Below the pieces are notes generated by a model. The model was not told where the DNA came from, did no database searches, and was given only the letters and a program-made list of their open reading frames with translations. Shown here in pieces: positions 24,906-32,497 of a stretch of 64,000 nt of DNA. The stretch is taken from positions 806,001 to 870,000 of the forward strand of contig NZ_SBIP01000002.1 of the NCBI RefSeq assembly GCF_004053875.1, given 5' to 3'. Source of the stretch: Neorhizobium lilium. GTDB lineage: Bacteria; Pseudomonadota; Alphaproteobacteria; Rhizobiales; Rhizobiaceae. A program made the position numbers and the translations under genes. Numbering within the stretch: the stretch's first letter is position 1; the number at the start of each line of letters is the position of its first letter.

Positions 24906-25271
24906 GTGCCATGGGGGATTCGAGTATTCAAAACGGCTTGGTTTGCAAAAGCGGCAAGGAAGGCTGCGATAGCAGATCGGGACCTATGCAAAGCCATCGA
25001 TCAAGTGACGCTTGGACAGGCCGATGATCTGGGCGGCGGCGTCTTCAAGAAAAGGCTTAACAACAATCGCCATAGATCAATCATCTTGGCCAAGGGTGAC
25101 GCATTCTGGATCTATGCTTTTCTTTTCGCGAAGCAGGATCGAGCCAATATCGATGAAGACGAGTTGGCTGCGTTCAGAAAGTTGGTCGATCTTTATCGAA
25201 GAAAGACAACCGAAGCCATCGAGGCGGAATTGAAAAACGGCGCACTGGTGGAGATTTGCAATGGCGAATAA
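24906..25271 (+). CDS. RelE/HigB-type toxin of a type II toxin-antitoxin pair
   Basis: This 121-residue protein belongs to the RelE/ParE-superfamily group typified by PF06296 proteins. The pattern is FKTAWFAKAARKAAIADRDL near the N-terminus, then DLGGGVFKKRLNNNRHR in the middle and FWIYAFLFAKQDRANIDEDE, the hallmark segment, at about 68-87. Such toxins are usually ribosome-dependent mRNA interferases. Translation starts at GTG 24906 (no in-frame ATG is nearby). The toxin comes first, as in HigBA-type systems, and overlaps the antitoxin start by 11 bases. Confidence 0.88.
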   Translation: MPWGIRVFKTAWFAKAARKAAIADRDLCKAIDQVTLGQADDLGGGVFKKRLNNNRHRSIILAKGDAFWIYAFLFAKQDRANIDEDELAAFRKLVDLYRRKTTEAIEAELKNGALVEICNGE

Positions 25272-25584
25272 GCGGAAATTCAAAAGCGATGCGTTCGAGG
25301 CGATCCACAGCGCGGTGGAAGGCATGTACGATGCCGGGACCATTGACAAGGAGACGATGAGAACGTTCGACGAGACTTGCCTTTCTGTACCCTTCGAAAT
25401 GGCGCCGGGTGAAATCAAGGCTTTGCGGGAAGACAATCGCATCAGCCAACCGGTCTTCGCCCGCTATTTGAACACGAGCGAATCCACGGTGCAGAAATGG
25501 GAGAGCGGTGCGAAGCGTCCGAGTGGCCCGGCGCTGAAATTGCTCGATATCGTCCGCAGGCATGGGCTTCGGGTATTGTCCTGA
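25261..25584 (+). CDS. HigA-like XRE-family antitoxin
   Basis: This 107-residue DNA-binding antitoxin has a helix-turn-helix at about 60-100 (MAPGEIKALREDNRISQPVF, LNTSESTVQKWESGAKRPSG), the XRE fold. The N-terminal part is charged and probably wraps the toxin. Its start codon lies inside the 3' end of the toxin gene, giving translational coupling. Order, overlap and operator-like repeat are all as expected for a HigBA-type module. Chromosomal modules of this kind are mobile, but I see no flanking repeats or integrase here. Confidence 0.9.
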   Translation: MANKRKFKSDAFEAIHSAVEGMYDAGTIDKETMRTFDETCLSVPFEMAPGEIKALREDNRISQPVFARYLNTSESTVQKWESGAKRPSGPALKLLDIVRRHGLRVLS

Positions 25585-25605
25585 TCTCGATGCCGGAGAT
25601 CAATC

Positions 25606-25962
25606 ATGCGCATCGTCCTCCTGCTTCTCGGCTGGCTCTTCGTAGGCCTCGGCGTGATCGGTGCCTTCCTGCCCGTCATGCCGACGACGCCCTTTCTTCT
25701 GCTCGCGGTGGCCTGTTTCGCCCGTTCCTCGCCGCGGCTTGAGGCATGGCTGATGAACCATAGGCAGTTCGGCCCGCCACTGCGGAACTGGCGGGAAAGA
25801 GGCGCAATCTCGACGAGGGCGAAGGTCATGGCGATCTCGCTCATGGCCCTAAGCTATGCCGCCTTCTGGTTCGGCACATCGCCGCCCTTCTGGCGCGCCG
25901 TGCTTGTGGCGGCTGTCATGATCGCGCCCGCGATCTTCATGCTGACACGCCCGAGTGCATAG
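25606..25962 (+). CDS. YbaN-family (DUF454) inner-membrane protein
   Basis: This 118-residue protein has two to four hydrophobic segments and the DUF454 motifs GVIGAFLPVMPTTPFLLLA (about 17-35), CFARSSPRLEAWLMNH and GPPLRNWRERGAIS. Members are small inner-membrane proteins of unknown function, often near iron or heme genes; in several proteobacteria they sit with hem or heme-uptake genes. Here it converges on hmuV, 20 bases away. It follows the antitoxin by 21 bases but is probably expressed separately. Confidence 0.85.
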   Translation: MRIVLLLLGWLFVGLGVIGAFLPVMPTTPFLLLAVACFARSSPRLEAWLMNHRQFGPPLRNWRERGAISTRAKVMAISLMALSYAAFWFGTSPPFWRAVLVAAVMIAPAIFMLTRPSA

Positions 25963-25982
25963 ACGTTATCGTAGCCGCAAGT

Positions 25983-26765
25983 TCAGCGGTGCCGTGATTG
26001 CGGCAGCACGTAAGGAATGTGGCTTGGCGGAAGCCGGCCGACGGCTCCCGTAATGCCATAGACGCTGGCGATAACGTCGTCCTGAACGGTTTCGAGACAG
26101 GGACCCTCCGCGACCATCCTGCCATGGTTGAGCACAACCAAACGGTCGGCGAACTCGGCTGTAAGGTTGAGGTCGTGCAGGATGGCAAGCACCATGCCGC
26201 CAGCGGCTGCGAAATCCCGGGCGATCTCGAGCACGGCGATCTGATGGCCGAGATCGAGGCTGGCCGTCGGCTCATCGAGAAACAGCGCACGCGGCACACC
26301 ACTCACGACCGGCTGTGGCACCTGCGCAAGAGCGCGCGCGAACTGAACGCGTTGCTGCTCGCCGCCCGACAGCGAGGGATAAGGTCGGTTCTCGAAACCG
26401 CGCAGGCCGACGCGAGCCAGGGCCTTGCGTGCCTCCGCGGTCGGGTTCATCGCCCCTTGAGCCACCGCACCCATGCGCACGATCTCGAGCGCCGAGAACG
26501 GAAACGCAAGCTGTGTCGCCTGCGGCAGCACGGCACGTAGTCTGGCCAGTGCGGCCGGTTTTTGAGAACTGCCCGCGCTATCCGCATAGGTGACAGATCC
26601 CGTATCCGGGATCAGTTCGCCACAGAGAACCTTGAGAAGCGTCGATTTTCCGGCGCCGTTCGGGCCGATGACGGCGGTGAACAATCCGGGCGTCAGCGTG
26701 ATGCTGACATCGTCCACCAGCTTGCGGCCTGAGCGGGTGACGGTGATGTTGTGTGCACGGATCAT
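25983..26765 (-). CDS. hmuV: Heme ABC transporter ATP-binding protein HmuV
   Basis: This 260-residue ABC ATPase drives heme import. It has Walker A GPNGAGKSTLLKVL, Q-loop near RAVLPQATQLAF, signature LSGGEQQRVQFARALAQ and Walker B ALFLDEPTASLDLGHQ, followed by ILHDLNLTAEFADR with the switch His. The VLPQATQLAFPFSALEIVRMG region is typical of HmuV. The start overlaps the hmuU stop by four bases. It is the last gene of hmuTUV. The outer-membrane receptor and hmuS/hmuR are not in the window. Confidence 0.95.
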   Translation of the reverse strand: MIRAHNITVTRSGRKLVDDVSITLTPGLFTAVIGPNGAGKSTLLKVLCGELIPDTGSVTYADSAGSSQKPAALARLRAVLPQATQLAFPFSALEIVRMGAVAQGAMNPTAEARKALARVGLRGFENRPYPSLSGGEQQRVQFARALAQVPQPVVSGVPRALFLDEPTASLDLGHQIAVLEIARDFAAAGGMVLAILHDLNLTAEFADRLVVLNHGRMVAEGPCLETVQDDVIASVYGITGAVGRLPPSHIPYVLPQSRHR

Positions 26766-27850
26766 GGCAGTTCCCGCATGCCCATGCCGCCCCGTCCCAG
26801 AAGCAGGAAGAGGAAGACAGGGGCGCCGAACAAGGCAGTGATGACGCCGATCGGCAGTTCCGCTGGCGCCGCGACGGTTCGCGCCACGCTGTCGGCGATC
26901 AGCAGTAGCGCAGCGCCACCGAGCGCAGAGCCCGGCAGCAGAAAGCGGTGCGACGGCCCCATGGCAAGCCGCAGCAAATGCGGAACAACGATGCCGACGA
27001 AGCCGATCGATCCTGCAACCGCGACCGTGGAGCCGCAGGCAGCGGCGACTGCCACGATGACGAGGCGCTTCAGGCGCTGTACCGGAATACCCATGTGGAA
27101 GGCTGCAGCGTCGCCCAGAACCAGAGCATCGAGCCCGCGCGCAACGAAGGGCATGATGGCAAGCACAGCGATGATAAAGGGGAGGATGGACATGACGCGC
27201 CCGAAGGTCGCCCCGCCCAGCGAACCAAGGCTCCAGAAGGTGATGTCGCGCAACTGCCGGTCGTCTGCCATGACGATCATGAGGCCCATCAACGCACCCG
27301 TCAGGGCGCCGATCGCGATACCGGACAGGATGAGGCCTGTCGTGGAGGTGCGTCCGTCACGCGTTGCGATGACATAGAGCAGCCACGTGTTGAACAGGCC
27401 GCCAAAGAAGGCCATGAGCGGAAGAAACTGATTGCCGAGCAGCATGGCGAAAGGCGCCAGCAGGCCATTGCCGAAGATGATGGCCGCGACCGCCGCAAGT
27501 CCAGCGCCGGACGTGACCCCGACAATGCCCGGATCGGCAAGCGGGTTGCGGAACAGGCCCTGCATCATCGCGCCGGAAACGGCGAGCCCCATGCCGACCA
27601 ACAGGCCGAGCGCCGTACGCGGCAGCCGCACGGCTTCAAGAATGACCCGCTCCTGGGTGGAAAGGCTGGCGGCATTGCCGCTGGCATAGGCCCATAGATC
27701 TGCGAGGCCGACGCCGGTTGGTCCAACTCCGAGCGAAACGACACAGGCAAGGACGAGAAGCAGTGCCAGAAGAACGAGCACCAGCACACCCTGCCGGTTC
27801 CTGTCACCATTGGCCGCCGGACGCAGAGCCATGGCCAGCGCCCTTCCCAT
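26762..27850 (-). CDS. hmuU: Heme ABC transporter permease HmuU
   Basis: This 362-residue FecCD/BtuC-family permease has about ten membrane helices. The family motifs GLLVGMGLAVSGAMMQGLFRNPLADPGIVGVTSGAG (about 90-125) and IGFVGIVVPHLLRLAMGPSH, the cytoplasmic coupling loop, are intact. It carries heme across the inner membrane with HmuV. Its start overlaps the hmuT stop by one ATGA, so translation is coupled; its stop overlaps hmuV in the same way. Confidence 0.94.
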   Translation of the reverse strand: MGRALAMALRPAANGDRNRQGVLVLVLLALLLVLACVVSLGVGPTGVGLADLWAYASGNAASLSTQERVILEAVRLPRTALGLLVGMGLAVSGAMMQGLFRNPLADPGIVGVTSGAGLAAVAAIIFGNGLLAPFAMLLGNQFLPLMAFFGGLFNTWLLYVIATRDGRTSTTGLILSGIAIGALTGALMGLMIVMADDRQLRDITFWSLGSLGGATFGRVMSILPFIIAVLAIMPFVARGLDALVLGDAAAFHMGIPVQRLKRLVIVAVAAACGSTVAVAGSIGFVGIVVPHLLRLAMGPSHRFLLPGSALGGAALLLIADSVARTVAAPAELPIGVITALFGAPVFLFLLLGRGGMGMRELP

Positions 27851-28737
27851 CAGTTGATGGCTTCCGGATAGATCTGCGCGGCCAGAGCGCGGGCCGCTTG
27901 CGGCGTACGGGGACCGAAGCCGAGGAGCAGGAGACCGTCCATCGATACGAGTGCATTGTTTGCGGCGGCGGGGGTTGTCTGCATCGAAGGCAGCGCGAAC
28001 ATCTGCTCCGGCTTTATCCTATGGTCGCCACTCGCGGACATGGAGAGGATCACCTCGGGTTGTGCCGCAATTACAGCCTCGTCGGACAGCGGCTTGTAGC
28101 CCGTTATGCTTGGTGCTGCATTAACGCCGCCGGCAAGCTCGATAATGGCACCCGCTTCCGTATCGCCGCCGCCTGCCATGATCCGGCCGTTGGAAAGCGA
28201 CAGCACGAACAGCACCTTCTTCTTGGGCGCAGGCACTTTAGCAACCTCCGCCGCGAGCTTCGCCAGGTCCTGCTCCGTCTGCGCAGCAAGCGTTTCGGCT
28301 TGGGAAGACAATCCCACCGCAGCCCCAACGTCGCGGATCTTGGTGCCGATCTTGGCAGCATCGGGCGGTGTCGGGATGACCACGACGGGAATCTCGCTGG
28401 CTTTCAGAATATCCAGTACGGGCGGCGGGCCGGAACCTTCCTCCATCAGGATCAGGTCCGGCTTCTGACCAAGAATACCTTCCGCCGACAACGCCCGCAT
28501 ATAGCCGACATCAGGCTTGGTAACTGCGTCCGCGGGAAACGTGCTGGTGGAATCGCGAGCGACAATGCGGTCTTGAGCGCCGAGGTCGTAGAGGATCTCG
28601 GTGATCGTCCCGCCTATGGAGACGATCCGCTGTGCCTGGGGATTTGCTTTGTCCGAGGCATTGCTCGACACGGCCATCGAGCCGGCGCCCATAAGAACGG
28701 CCGCAAACAAAGCCCGGGATCCCCAAAACGCTGTCAT
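27850..28737 (-). CDS. hmuT: Periplasmic heme-binding protein HmuT
   Basis: This 295-residue periplasmic binding protein of the cluster A-II/III type has a signal peptide of about 27 residues (ALFAAVLMGAGSMAVSSNA). The TroA-like domain carries RIVSIGGTITEILYDLGAQDRIVARDSTSTFP, then VGYMRALSAEGILGQKPDLILME. It delivers heme to HmuUV. The start at 28737 (MTAFWGS) gives a proper signal peptide; the frame extends 19 codons upstream without conservation. The divergent upstream gap holds an inverted repeat that may bind an iron regulator. Confidence 0.92.
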   Translation of the reverse strand: MTAFWGSRALFAAVLMGAGSMAVSSNASDKANPQAQRIVSIGGTITEILYDLGAQDRIVARDSTSTFPADAVTKPDVGYMRALSAEGILGQKPDLILMEEGSGPPPVLDILKASEIPVVVIPTPPDAAKIGTKIRDVGAAVGLSSQAETLAAQTEQDLAKLAAEVAKVPAPKKKVLFVLSLSNGRIMAGGGDTEAGAIIELAGGVNAAPSITGYKPLSDEAVIAAQPEVILSMSASGDHRIKPEQMFALPSMQTTPAAANNALVSMDGLLLLGFGPRTPQAARALAAQIYPEAIN

Positions 28738-28801
28738 AGTCCCTACCTCTTCCTTGCCTGAAGCATCAGCCGGATGCGATGATCGGCATCGCACGGCTCA
28801 T

Positions 28802-28824
28802 AACTTGAGTTGACTAGACAAGTT
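28802..28824. promoter_or_regulatory. Inverted repeat between hmuT and the hmoA-like gene
   Basis: AACTTG-N11-CAAGTT, with a TTGACT -35-like box inside the spacer, sits in the shared gap of two divergent heme genes. It could be the site of an iron regulator such as RirA or Irr, but does not match a consensus I can recall exactly. Confidence 0.45.
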
Positions 28825-28893
28825 TTTTCCGCTTTTCAAGGGATGGGCAAAGATATCTTGAGCCTGAAATGCAACTTTGGTGAGGGACCTACC

Positions 28894-29238
28894 ATGTATA
28901 TCGCGATGAACCGTTTCCGGGTCGTTCCGGGTTTTGAAGAGGCCTTCGAGGCCATGTGGCGCAGCCGCCAGGGCCGGCTTGCCGAGATGCCGGGTTACAT
29001 CGAATTCCACATGTTGAAGGGCCCGAAGGCAGAGGATCACACCCTCTACGCATCTCACACAGTCTGGGAAACGTTCGAGGACTTCCAGACCTGGACGAAG
29101 TCGGATCAGTTTCGGACGGCGCATGCCAAGGCCGGCGAAAATCGCGGCAAGATCGAGTATCTGTCCGGACCGCAGTTCGAGGGTTTCGAAGTCATCATTC
29201 ATGAAGACAAGCACGGCGCACGCGCCGACGCCGCGTGA
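28894..29238 (+). CDS. HmoA/IsdG-like antibiotic biosynthesis monooxygenase (heme-linked)
   Basis: This 114-residue ABM-fold protein has a short beta-alpha pattern: MYIAMNRFRVVPGFEEAFEAMW, then GRLAEMPGYIEFHMLKGP and FQTWTKSDQFRTAHA. The family includes HmoA/IsdG heme-degrading monooxygenases, and the ITVWETFEDF-like core with the divergent hmuTUV operon supports heme breakdown and iron release here. The start at 28894 follows GAGGG about eight bases upstream; the frame is open further up but unconserved. Its stop overlaps the next gene's GTG start. Confidence 0.83.
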   Translation: MYIAMNRFRVVPGFEEAFEAMWRSRQGRLAEMPGYIEFHMLKGPKAEDHTLYASHTVWETFEDFQTWTKSDQFRTAHAKAGENRGKIEYLSGPQFEGFEVIIHEDKHGARADAA

Positions 29239-29771
29239 GCCCCGTCATGACCGCCGCTGTAGCGCAAATTTCGGACCGGCGTGAACGGGCACTGGCCGCA
29301 CTGGCTGAAAAGCCGGATGGAGTGGTCGAAGCCATTGCCACCGCTGCGGACGTGACGCCGGCCGAGATCCTCGCGATCCTGCCGAAGGACTCCGTCGTCA
29401 TCGCTCCCAAAGAGAGTTTTCTCGACATCTGGAACGAGCTCACCACCTGGGGTGTCGTTCTGTTTCTCGTCCATACCGAGGATGTCGTCGCCGAAATCGA
29501 CGGCAGCTTGCCGGTCGGCTCGGAGGGGCATGGCTGGTTCAACATCCATGGCGACAGCCCGATTGGCGGTCACATCCGCAAGGACAATTGCGTATCGATC
29601 AGCTTTGTCGATCGCGCCTTTCACGGCCGCCGGTCCTGCTCGGTCTGGTTCATGAACGGCAAAGGGTCGGCCATGTTCAAGGTCTTCGTTAAACGCGACG
29701 AAGCGCGCGAACTGATCGGCGAACAGCTGCAGAAATTCGAGACGCTGCGGGATCGCTACGCCACATTATGA
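29235..29771 (+). CDS. hutX: Heme utilisation cytosolic carrier HutX
   Basis: This 178-residue HutX/HugX-type protein binds heme in the cytoplasm and hands it to enzymes. Family segments are VIAPKESFLDIWNELTTWG, LFLVHTEDVVAEIDGSLP and GHGWFNIHGDSPIGGHIRKDNC. It lies directly behind the hmoA-like gene: GTG at 29235 overlaps that stop by GTGA. An ATG four codons later (29247) is an alternative start. With hmuTUV divergent, the block covers heme import, transfer and use. Confidence 0.9.
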   Translation: MSPVMTAAVAQISDRRERALAALAEKPDGVVEAIATAADVTPAEILAILPKDSVVIAPKESFLDIWNELTTWGVVLFLVHTEDVVAEIDGSLPVGSEGHGWFNIHGDSPIGGHIRKDNCVSISFVDRAFHGRRSCSVWFMNGKGSAMFKVFVKRDEARELIGEQLQKFETLRDRYATL

Positions 29772-29853
29772 TCTATACCGTGGTGCCGGCCCAGTGTGCC
29801 GGCACCATCCGCAGGTCTCATGGCCGCCGCTTCTGCAGACACGTGGGCGTTGA

Positions 29854-30042
29854 TCAGTCCTTCTTCACATGCTCAGGCTTGCCTTTGCGCTTCGTGGAAG
29901 CCAGCTCGTCGAGCTCCTTCTCGCTCATGGATTTCTCCATGCTCTTCGAAGCGCCTTTTAGGTCGCCTTTCTTGATATCGCCGCGCTTGGCGGCAAGAGC
30001 TGCGCCTGCAGCCTTCTGCTGTGCCTGGGATTTGGCTGGCAT
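29854..30042 (-). CDS. DUF3008 small lysine-rich protein
   Basis: This 62-residue, strongly basic hydrophilic protein matches DUF3008: MPAKSQAQQKAAGAALAAKR, then DIKKGDLKGASKSMEKSMSE. Members resemble small stress-related, possibly DNA- or RNA-associated proteins; function unknown. I chose the ATG at 30042, the family start, over one 11 codons upstream. A GGAGGCAG ribosome site precedes it. An EcfG-type promoter lies 32 bases upstream, so it is probably a general-stress gene. Confidence 0.85.
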   Translation of the reverse strand: MPAKSQAQQKAAGAALAAKRGDIKKGDLKGASKSMEKSMSEKELDELASTKRKGKPEHVKKD

Positions 30043-30074
30043 GTCTGCCTCCTCATGTTCCGACAAGATTTTCA

Positions 30075-30099
30075 AACCGGTTCCTGCTCATTTGGTTCC
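30075..30099 (-). promoter_or_regulatory. Candidate EcfG/RpoE2 promoter of the DUF3008 gene
   Basis: GGAAC (30099-30095), N17, GTT (30077-30075), reading toward the DUF3008 start at 30042. Fits GGAAC-N16/17-(C)GTT. Confidence 0.72.
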
Positions 30100-30114
30100 C
30101 GTATGCGCGATGGC

Positions 30115-30140
30115 GGAACTTGTAGCCTTAGCTAGGGGTT
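30115..30140 (+). promoter_or_regulatory. Candidate EcfG/RpoE2 promoter of the gene at 30193
   Basis: GGAAC-N18-GTT ends 52 bases before the ATG at 30193 and lies only 15 bases from the divergent promoter of the DUF3008 gene. Confidence 0.65.
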
Positions 30141-30192
30141 CTTGTGCCATCGCCGCATTTCACAAGCGGCCGGAATTCAGAAAGGAATCACC

Positions 30193-30450
30193 ATGGACGC
30201 CGAACCAAAAGTGAATGACGAGAGTGAATCGGCTCGTGTCGAACAGGAAAACCGGGAGCATCTGGATGACGAGCTCCACACCCAGCGGGACGCGACCAAC
30301 TTGGAGGCTGTGAAGGAAGCAGCCCGCCTTGGCGGTGGTGATAACTTTCTGGTCGAGTCCGATCTTGACGATATCGACCAGCGCTCCGATACGGACCAGC
30401 CAGACGGCCGGACGAGCCCCATGGCCAACGCGGACAATCAGGAGCGCTAA
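30193..30450 (+). CDS. Small acidic hydrophilic protein, stress-linked
   Basis: No family recognised. This 85-residue protein is rich in Asp, Glu, Asn and Gln, with no membrane segment and a low-complexity look (DESESARVEQENREHLDDEL; DLDDIDQRSDTDQPDGR). It is probably disordered, like other rhizobial stress proteins of this type. The start at 30193 follows AAAGGAA with good spacing. An EcfG-type promoter precedes it and a hairpin follows it. Confidence 0.7.
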   Translation: MDAEPKVNDESESARVEQENREHLDDELHTQRDATNLEAVKEAARLGGGDNFLVESDLDDIDQRSDTDQPDGRTSPMANADNQER

Positions 30451-30470
30451 GCCTCCTAAAATACGTAGAA

Positions 30471-30500
30471 AAAGCGCCGGTGGGGAACCTCCGGCGCTTT
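30471..30500. terminator. Hairpin after the small acidic protein gene
   Basis: A perfect 10-bp stem AAAGCGCCGG / CCGGCGCTTT with a 10-base loop. On the plus strand it is followed by GAAG, on the minus strand by T-rich sequence. It probably ends transcription or protects the 3' end. It also contains a GGAAC (30484) with TT 18 bases on, which could be a weak promoter for the next gene. Confidence 0.65.
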
Positions 30501-30537
30501 GAAGTATTCACCGCCCAAACATTGAGCGGAGAAGCCG

Positions 30538-31407
30538 ATGAATTCCCCCGACATCCTGGGTGACGACCAGCACCGGAAGACCGGATCGCACCCGGTCGAA
30601 GCTATGCCGGGAATTGAGGTCAAGGGAGCTCCGACACTGGCGGATGCGGATGCCGAAGCCTTCGTGGCGGAATCCCTGGAAGAACTGGTGAAATCCCACA
30701 TCCCTTACTTGCTGGCAGGGACGTTTGCCGTCAGCGCCTATACGGGCATTATCCGCCCGACCAAAGATCTCGACATCTTCTGCAAGGCCGGCGACTACGC
30801 CCGCATTCTCGCGCACTTCAAGGAGAAGGACTACGAGATCGAAGTCGAGGATGATCGTTGGCTGGGCAAGGTCCGCAAGGGCAGGCATTTCTTCGATGTC
30901 ATCTTCGCCGGCTCGAACGGCACCATGCCGATCAGCGACACATGGTTCGATAATGCAAGCCAGATCGAGATGAACGGCCACAAGGTGCGCATTATCGCGC
31001 CGACCGAACTCATCTGGTCCAAGTGCTTCGTGCAGCTGCGCCATCGCTATGACGGCGGCGACGTCGTCCACATGATCCTGAGGGCGCACGACCAGATCGA
31101 CTGGCACCGCCTCCTGAACCACATGGAAGTGCATTGGGAAGTGCTGCTGATCCACCTTCTCAATTTCCGTTGGATATACCCCACCGAGCGCGACAAGGTG
31201 CCGGACTGGCTGATGGACGAGCTTCTGGACCGGCTGAGGGCACAGAGGGAGCTGCCGTTGCCACAGATGAAGATCTGCCGGGGCCGTATGTTCAGCCGGG
31301 TGGATTTCGAGATCGACGTGAAGGAATGGGGCTTTGCCGATGTCGGCGGCGAAGGCGAGCTTCGTGAAGGCGTGGATGAGGCAAGTCTGGAAGGAGGTCC
31401 GGTGTGA
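30538..31407 (+). CDS. Nucleotidyltransferase-fold protein
   Basis: This 289-residue protein has a nucleotidyltransferase core: LLAGTFAVSAYTGIIRPTKDLDIFCK (about 60-85) with the G-T/S and DLD pattern of the NTP-transferase fold (compare MNT/AbiEii-like proteins), followed by a third acidic site in HFFDVIFAG (about 120-127). The rest (about 145-289) is helical with no recognised family. Its nucleotide and target are unknown. The stop overlaps the start of a metallophosphoesterase by GTGA and AAGGAGG sits just before, so the two are tightly coupled. The pair sits in the stress island. Confidence 0.75.
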   Translation: MNSPDILGDDQHRKTGSHPVEAMPGIEVKGAPTLADADAEAFVAESLEELVKSHIPYLLAGTFAVSAYTGIIRPTKDLDIFCKAGDYARILAHFKEKDYEIEVEDDRWLGKVRKGRHFFDVIFAGSNGTMPISDTWFDNASQIEMNGHKVRIIAPTELIWSKCFVQLRHRYDGGDVVHMILRAHDQIDWHRLLNHMEVHWEVLLIHLLNFRWIYPTERDKVPDWLMDELLDRLRAQRELPLPQMKICRGRMFSRVDFEIDVKEWGFADVGGEGELREGVDEASLEGGPV

Positions 31408-32174
31408 ACGAGGCTACGGATGCAATGAATGGCCGCTCTGAATTCGGTGAAGCTGGGAAGCTGAACGGCAAGGCCCGGATCGCCGCCATGGGCGACCTGC
31501 ATGTCAAGGAGCATGGATCGCCTTCGTTGAAGGACTTGTTCACCGAAATTTCGCAGGCCGCCGACATTCTTGTCCTGACTGGTGACCTCACCGATCTCGG
31601 CAAGCCCAAGGAGGCTGAGATCCTTGCAGCCGACCTGCGTTCATGCACGATTCCCATCGTCGCCGTCCTGGGCAACCATGATTACGAATGCGGCTGCGTG
31701 GAGGAAATCGGCCGCATCTTCAAGAATGCCGGTGTGCAGCTTCTGGAAGGACAGGCCGTGGAGATCAAGGGCGTCGGCTTTGCAGGCGTCAAGGGCTTCG
31801 CCGGCGGCTTCGGCCGTCACATGCTTGGCTCTTTCGGAGAGCCGGCGATCAAGGCCATGGTTGCCGAAAGCGTGGAGGAAACAATGCGGCTCGAAAACGC
31901 CCTCCGGCAGGTGCGCTCGGAGCGGGCCATGGTCGTCCTGCACTATGCTCCAATCCAGGAGACCGTGGTAGGCGAGCCGCAGGAGATCTATCCCTTCCTC
32001 GGCTCGTCGCGTCTGGCCGAGACGATCGACCGCTTTCCGGTGAAGGCGGTCGTGCATGGTCACGCCCATCGCGGCACCTATGAAGGCCGCACACCAGGCG
32101 GCGCGCCGGTGTACAACGTCGCCTCCCATATCGAAAAGCCGACAGGCCGGCCCTACGCCCTATTGGAACTATAG
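31404..32174 (+). CDS. Metallophosphoesterase
   Basis: This 256-residue calcineurin-like phosphoesterase has all five metal motifs: AAMGDLHV (about 27-34), LTGDLTDLG, LGNHDYE, VVLHYAP and VVHGHAHRG near residue 213. It hydrolyses a phosphoester of unknown nature. Translation begins at GTG 31404, overlapping the nucleotidyltransferase stop by four bases, with AAGGAGG six bases upstream. Together with the nucleotidyltransferase this suggests a reversible modification by nucleotide transfer and hydrolysis (inference). Confidence 0.85.
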   Translation: MNEATDAMNGRSEFGEAGKLNGKARIAAMGDLHVKEHGSPSLKDLFTEISQAADILVLTGDLTDLGKPKEAEILAADLRSCTIPIVAVLGNHDYECGCVEEIGRIFKNAGVQLLEGQAVEIKGVGFAGVKGFAGGFGRHMLGSFGEPAIKAMVAESVEETMRLENALRQVRSERAMVVLHYAPIQETVVGEPQEIYPFLGSSRLAETIDRFPVKAVVHGHAHRGTYEGRTPGGAPVYNVASHIEKPTGRPYALLEL

Positions 32175-32178
32175 GCCT

Positions 32179-32203
32179 GGAACGAAGCCGCAGACAAGCT
32201 GTT
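32179..32203 (+). promoter_or_regulatory. Candidate EcfG/RpoE2 promoter of the 45-aa ORF
   Basis: GGAAC-N17-GTT, 28 bases before the ATG at 32232. Confidence 0.65.
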
Positions 32204-32231
32204 GGGGGTTAGAGAATCAAGGAGAAGTCTC

Positions 32232-32369
32232 ATGTCCCAACCCAATCTCGACCAGGAGCCAGCCGAAGGCTCGCGTGACGTCATCGACCGGGAACTCGCC
32301 CGTCAGGATACCAAGAAGCCGGACAGGGAACCGGGCGCAAAAGACAAGCCGCCTGAGCCAAAGCCGTAA
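32232..32369 (+). CDS. Small hydrophilic protein of 45 residues
   Basis: This short ORF is rich in Pro, Glu, Asp and Lys, begins MSQPNLDQEPAEGSRD and ends KDKPPEPKP. It has no known family and no membrane segment, and is likely disordered. AAGGAG lies seven bases before the ATG and an EcfG-type promoter just upstream, which together make translation credible. It sits between the phosphoesterase and treZ, both in the same orientation. Confidence 0.68.
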   Translation: MSQPNLDQEPAEGSRDVIDRELARQDTKKPDREPGAKDKPPEPKP

Positions 32370-32439
32370 GCAGATCACCTTGATTTACGCGGGACTTTCG
32401 TTGGCACTGACCGTTTTCGCCACACACCTGTTTCCCTAT

Positions 32440-32465
32440 GGAACTCACAGCCCCCTAGCTCCGTT
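32440..32465 (+). promoter_or_regulatory. Candidate EcfG/RpoE2 promoter of treZ-treY
   Basis: GGAAC-N17-CGTT, the full consensus, ends 32 bases before the treZ ATG. Confidence 0.75.
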
Positions 32466-32497
32466 TGGCGGTCTCGTTTCATCAAGGGCTGGTTGCA

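Noticed and set aside
32165..32190. A second GGAAC just before the 32179 promoter
   Set aside because: No GTT at 17-18 bases downstream.
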